A stretch of 64,000 nt of DNA from an uncultured Ferrovibrio sp. (GTDB lineage Bacteria > Pseudomonadota > Alphaproteobacteria > Ferrovibrionales > Ferrovibrionaceae). The stretch spans positions 1-64,000 of the forward strand of contig NZ_CALGPC010000017.1 in the NCBI RefSeq assembly GCF_937960835.1, in the 5' to 3' direction. Positions 60,587 to 64,000 of this stretch are shown piece by piece. The notes under the pieces were generated by a model. That model did no database searches and had not been told where the DNA came from. It saw nothing but the letters and a program-made list of their open reading frames with translations. How positions within the stretch are numbered: position 1 is the stretch's first letter; each line of letters starts with the position of its first letter. A program made the position numbers and the translations under genes.

Positions 60587-61594
60587 TCACACGGGTGATG
60601 TGCGGCCGATGATGGCCGAGTACAGCGCGGAGTCAACATTTCCGCCGGAGGCGACAACGACAATGGTGCGGTTAGCGCACGGCACTTTGCCGTTCAGGAC
60701 GCTTGCAAGCGCGACGGCGCCGCCCGGCTCAATCACCAGCTTGAGGTAATGGAAGGCTGTGGCTATGGCCGTTTCGACTTCTGCATCGGTCGCCGTGACG
60801 CCTGGCGCAAGATTGGCGGACATGACGCCAAAGGTGATGTCGCCCGGATGAGGTGCCATCAACGCATCGCAGAAGGTTTTTCCGCTGCCGTCATGGCTTT
60901 GGATTTGTCCGCTTCTAAGTGATTGCGCGATGTCGTCGAACTTGTCCGGCTCCGCGCAGTGGACCTGGCAATCAGGCAGCCGGCTTTTGATGGCCAGCGC
61001 AATGCCGGAGATCAGGCCGCCGCCTGAAGCGGGCGCCAGGACGGCATCGGGCGTGACATCGCGCTCGGCACATTGAGCTAGGATCTCCAGCCCCACGGTA
61101 CCCTGGCCTGAAATGATGTAGGGGTCGTCGAAAGGCGGCACCAAGGTCATGCCGCGATCGCGGGCGTAACGATTGCCGATCTCCTCGCGGCTTTCCTTGT
61201 AGCGGTCATAGAGCACCACCTCGGCGCCATAGGCGCGGGTGTTGGCGATTTTGATTGCGGGCGCATCCGCCGGCATGACGATGACCGCGGGCGTGCCGCA
61301 GATTTTAGCTGCATAAGCGGTGCCCTGCGCATGGTTACCTGACGAGAAGGCGACAACGCCGCGCTTCTTCTCCTCGGGCGAAAGCCGGCTGATGCGGTTG
61401 TAAGCACCACGAAACTTGAATGAGCCGGTGAGTTGCAGAGGTTCAGCCTTCACCAGCAGCCGGCCGCCAAGCTTCTCATTCAGCAGCGGGCTTTCCAGCA
61501 GCGGCGTCCTAACCGCCACCCCGCGCAGCTGTCTGGCCGCATCCTCGACATCCGCGATGGTGGGAAGCGGGGGGAGTTTGGTGGGCGCGTTCAT
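60587..61594 (-). CDS. PLP-dependent threonine/serine dehydratase family protein
   Basis: A 335-residue fold-type II PLP enzyme. Lys60 in TGSFKFRGA is the cofactor lysine, SSGNHAQG is the substrate loop, PASGGGLISG binds the phosphate and VVASGGNVD is near the cofactor nitrogen. There is no C-terminal ACT domain, so it is not the allosteric biosynthetic IlvA but a catabolic dehydratase or serine-racemase-like enzyme. It lies three bases after ggt and 42 bases before the thiolase gene. Confidence 0.9.
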   Translation of the reverse strand: MNAPTKLPPLPTIADVEDAARQLRGVAVRTPLLESPLLNEKLGGRLLVKAEPLQLTGSFKFRGAYNRISRLSPEEKKRGVVAFSSGNHAQGTAYAAKICGTPAVIVMPADAPAIKIANTRAYGAEVVLYDRYKESREEIGNRYARDRGMTLVPPFDDPYIISGQGTVGLEILAQCAERDVTPDAVLAPASGGGLISGIALAIKSRLPDCQVHCAEPDKFDDIAQSLRSGQIQSHDGSGKTFCDALMAPHPGDITFGVMSANLAPGVTATDAEVETAIATAFHYLKLVIEPGGAVALASVLNGKVPCANRTIVVVASGGNVDSALYSAIIGRTSPV

Positions 61595-61597
61595 TTT

Positions 61598-63331
61598 TCA
61601 ATCTCCGACTGCTATTCCTTCACGACGCGGATCGGCGGCGCCAAGCCAGCCTCGTATGGTTCTGGTTATACCATGCAGGCCACTGGTCATTTCCAGTGTC
61701 CTGACCTGATGTCCCATCGCTTCCAATGCGGCTACCCATTCCGGCGGCGCGCCCATTTCAATCTCTGTCGGCCCATTCCGGCTCCCGAAATGGGGAAGGT
61801 CAAAGGCCGCCTGCAGACCGTAACCTTTGTCCAGGTGCAGCCAGATTGTTCGGGTGACGTAGTTGATGATGGCGCTGCCGCCCGGCGATCCCAGACTGCC
61901 ATACAGATTGCCATTCGGGTCGAACAGAATGGTGGGAGCCATCGAGCTGCGGGGGCGCTTGTTCGCCTCCACGCGGTTAGCCACGGGCCGGCGATCTCGC
62001 TCGGGCCGGAAGGAGAAGTCGGTCAACTGGTTGTTCAAGAGGAAGCCGCCGACCATGAGCCGTGCGCCAAAGGCGCTTTCGATGGTCGTGGTCATGGCCA
62101 GGGCATTGCCCTCTGGATCGACGATCGAGATATGGCTCGTACCAGCTTCGGCCGGACCATAGCCAAGCGGCGGTATGGCGCCGCGGCGGCCCGGTGGGCT
62201 CCCGGGCTTGGCTATGCCGATGCTGCTGTCTGGCTGAATTTGCTTGGCGCGTTCGGCGAGATAGGCCTTATCGACCAGACCGTTCGTCGGCACGGTAATG
62301 AAGTCAGGATCGGCCACATACGCATCGCGGTCGGCAAAGGCCAGCCGCGCTGCCTCGCTGTAGCGATGGATGTCCTGCACCGCGACTGGTCCCGGCTGGG
62401 CCGGGCCGAGAGCTTCCAGGATGCCCAAAATCTGCAGCGTAGCGATTCCGCCTGAGCTGGGTGGCGGGAAGCCGCACAGCGTAAACAGGCGAAAGCGGCC
62501 GCAAAGCGGTGTGCGGGCCTTGGCCTGATAATTGGCCAGATCCGCCAGAGTTATGTCGCCGGGATTCTGCGGATGCGTGGTGACCGCTGCGACAATCGCC
62601 TCAGCCAGTGGACCGCGATAGAAGCCGTCCGCGCCTAGGGCAGCAATGCGCCTGAAACTGTCGGCAAGATCGGGATTGCGGAGCAGGGCTCCAATGGCAA
62701 TCGGCTCACCGTTGGTGTCGTAATACAGGTCACGCGCTTTCGCATCGCGTCGCAAGGCGGGATCGGATTTCAGCAATTGATGCAGACGCGGCGTGACAGG
62801 GAAGCCGTTGTCGGCGGTCTCGATGGCTGCCGTGAACAGATTGGCCCAAGGCAGCCGGCCATGGGCACGATGCGCCATCTCCAACACACGCAGCAGTCCA
62901 GGAACACCGACCGAGCGGCCTCCGACCACCGCCTCGGCAAAAGCCATCGGTTCGCCATCGGGGTTGAGAAAACGCATTGGCGTTGCGGCCGCCGGTGCGG
63001 TCTCGCGTCCGTCATAGGCGTATAGCAGATTCTGTTTGGCATCCCAGTAAAGGATGAAGGCGCCGCCGCCGATCCCGGAAGATTGCGGTTCGACGAGGTT
63101 CAGCATCGCCTGCGTCGCGATGGCAGCATCTATCGCACTGCCGCCACGGCGCAGGATATCCAGTCCGGCCTGCGCAGCTAAGGGATGGGCCGCTGCAACC
63201 ATTTGCCGAGAGGCCTCGACGGCTTGTTTGGCCAGTCGCCCGGTCGCGGCTTCCGGTGCCAGGGTGGTTTGCGCTGCTGCTGAGGCACCATGCAGCAGGA
63301 TCAGGAAGCCAAGGATCAGACGGCGCATCAT
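61598..63331 (-). CDS. ggt: Gamma-glutamyltransferase
   Basis: A 577-residue exported enzyme that cleaves gamma-glutamyl bonds (for example glutathione) by autoproteolysis into two subunits. The signal peptide covers about residues 1-20. The nucleophile that becomes the small-subunit N-terminus is Thr398 in EAGTSHISIVDPEGN. Other signatures are DAAIATQAMLNLVEPQSSGIGGGAF in the large subunit and SLGSPGGSAIINYV in the small one. Its start overlaps the hydrolase stop by four bases (ATGA). Confidence 0.94.
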   Translation of the reverse strand: MMRRLILGFLILLHGASAAAQTTLAPEAATGRLAKQAVEASRQMVAAAHPLAAQAGLDILRRGGSAIDAAIATQAMLNLVEPQSSGIGGGAFILYWDAKQNLLYAYDGRETAPAAATPMRFLNPDGEPMAFAEAVVGGRSVGVPGLLRVLEMAHRAHGRLPWANLFTAAIETADNGFPVTPRLHQLLKSDPALRRDAKARDLYYDTNGEPIAIGALLRNPDLADSFRRIAALGADGFYRGPLAEAIVAAVTTHPQNPGDITLADLANYQAKARTPLCGRFRLFTLCGFPPPSSGGIATLQILGILEALGPAQPGPVAVQDIHRYSEAARLAFADRDAYVADPDFITVPTNGLVDKAYLAERAKQIQPDSSIGIAKPGSPPGRRGAIPPLGYGPAEAGTSHISIVDPEGNALAMTTTIESAFGARLMVGGFLLNNQLTDFSFRPERDRRPVANRVEANKRPRSSMAPTILFDPNGNLYGSLGSPGGSAIINYVTRTIWLHLDKGYGLQAAFDLPHFGSRNGPTEIEMGAPPEWVAALEAMGHQVRTLEMTSGLHGITRTIRGWLGAADPRREGIAVGD

Positions 63332-64000
63332 AGATCTGTCAGGAAGGCATCAATGGCAGATTGCGCTTCCGTCTCGTCCAGCATGGGAACATGGCCGACA
63401 TTCGGCACGGTGACGGCGATCATGCCTGCATGTTCGCGCTTCATGCGGACGAAGGTATCGGCGGTCAGGATATCTGAGAAAGCGCCGCGCAGGGCGAGAA
63501 GGGGAACGTGCCGCAGAGCCCGGAACAAAGGCCAGAGATCCGGCAGCGGTTCATGGGCCTGCTCACGCAGTGGTACCGCAATATTCAGGTCGTAATCCAG
63601 GCGCAGGCCGCTGCGCTGGGGATCTTCCGTGAATGTCGCTTTTGCCAGCTTCAGCCAGCCTTCGCCATCCAGTCGAGGATAGGCGCCGGCATAATTCTGG
63701 CGCCATAGATCTGCCGCGGCATCATAATCGGGCACATGAACCTGGGTGCCGACATATCCGGCGATGCGGCGGCGGCCCGTCTCGCTGATCTCAGGTCCGA
63801 CGTCATTCAGGATCACGCCGGCAAGGGCAGTGGGGATTGCAACCGCCACGCCCATGGCCACGATGCCGCCCATGGAGGTTCCCAGTACGACCGCCCGATG
63901 GACATGGGTGACCGCGAGCAGGTGCATCACGTCGTTGATATAAACCGGCACCTGATAGTTTTGCGGATTGGGATCGTATGCCGAGCGCCCGCGGCCACGG
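63328..64000 (-). CDS. Alpha/beta-hydrolase, 5' end outside the window
   Basis: The last 223 codons are present, ending in the window edge; the frame is open at the edge with a DYRGRGRS-type strand (RGRGRSAYDPNPQNY) so the start lies outside. The nucleophile elbow is GTSMGG, and the catalytic His is in VPNVGHVP; an acid is likely near RGAFSDIL. Substrate unknown. The stop overlaps the ggt start, so the two are coupled. Confidence 0.88.
   Translation of the reverse strand, partial: RGRGRSAYDPNPQNYQVPVYINDVMHLLAVTHVHRAVVLGTSMGGIVAMGVAVAIPTALAGVILNDVGPEISETGRRRIAGYVGTQVHVPDYDAAADLWRQNYAGAYPRLDGEGWLKLAKATFTEDPQRSGLRLDYDLNIAVPLREQAHEPLPDLWPLFRALRHVPLLALRGAFSDILTADTFVRMKREHAGMIAVTVPNVGHVPMLDETEAQSAIDAFLTDL

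Overview
This window is chromosomal DNA from a GC-rich alphaproteobacterium, probably Rhodospirillales-like. The clues are the S10-spc-alpha ribosomal block with adk between secY and rpsM and no rpmJ there, an ATP12-family F1 assembly chaperone, a recG/sdhE/mfd cluster, and trpG-trpD-trpC followed by moaC and moeA. I see no rRNA, tRNA, CRISPR array, insertion sequence, integrase or phage gene. The window is mostly core genome with short accessory stretches.

1-14.3 kb: the 3' end of tuf, then the S10, spc and alpha ribosomal protein operons (rpsJ to rplQ), including secY, adk and rpoA, all on the plus strand and closed by a strong terminator. A sigma70-type promoter with a GC-rich discriminator lies between adk and rpsM. 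It is followed by a leader able to form two hairpins and a long-range helix. 14.4-25.4 kb: a Do-family periplasmic protease, rarA, a small membrane protein, a pseudouridine synthase, an accessory insert (LysR regulator, isochorismatase-like hydrolase, a lipoprotein with three Cys-pair modules, queF, a small charged exported protein), then a HAD phosphatase, an AsmA-family protein and ATP12.

25.7-30.4 kb: pccB, pccA and a BenE-type transporter. 30.4-31.6 kb: a DoxX-like membrane protein divergent from a TetR regulator. 31.7-39.2 kb: recG, sdhE, mfd, a FrnE-like DsbA protein and an SDR. 39.4-45.1 kb (minus strand): a compact operon dctP-dctQ-dctM-MFS-acyl-CoA ligase, probably for uptake and CoA activation of an organic acid.

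45.2-51.6 kb (minus strand): seven tightly packed genes, trpG-trpD-trpC-moaC-moeA-GNAT-RimK-like ATP-grasp. The last protein carries an N-terminal RLAN-like region and a proline-rich tail holding a run of four-residue repeats. The GNAT/ATP-grasp pair, translationally linked to moeA, is the best candidate here for an undescribed modification or small-molecule system.

51.8-59.3 kb: two chemoreceptors (the second with its extra domain after the signalling region), argC with a gamma carbonic anhydrase-like gene, a pentapeptide-repeat protein and a small convergent gene. 59.3-64 kb (minus strand): an alpha/beta hydrolase cut by the window edge, gamma-glutamyltransferase, a PLP-dependent Ser/Thr dehydratase and a 3-oxoadipyl-CoA-type thiolase, ending in a perfect intrinsic terminator that overlaps the thiolase stop codon.
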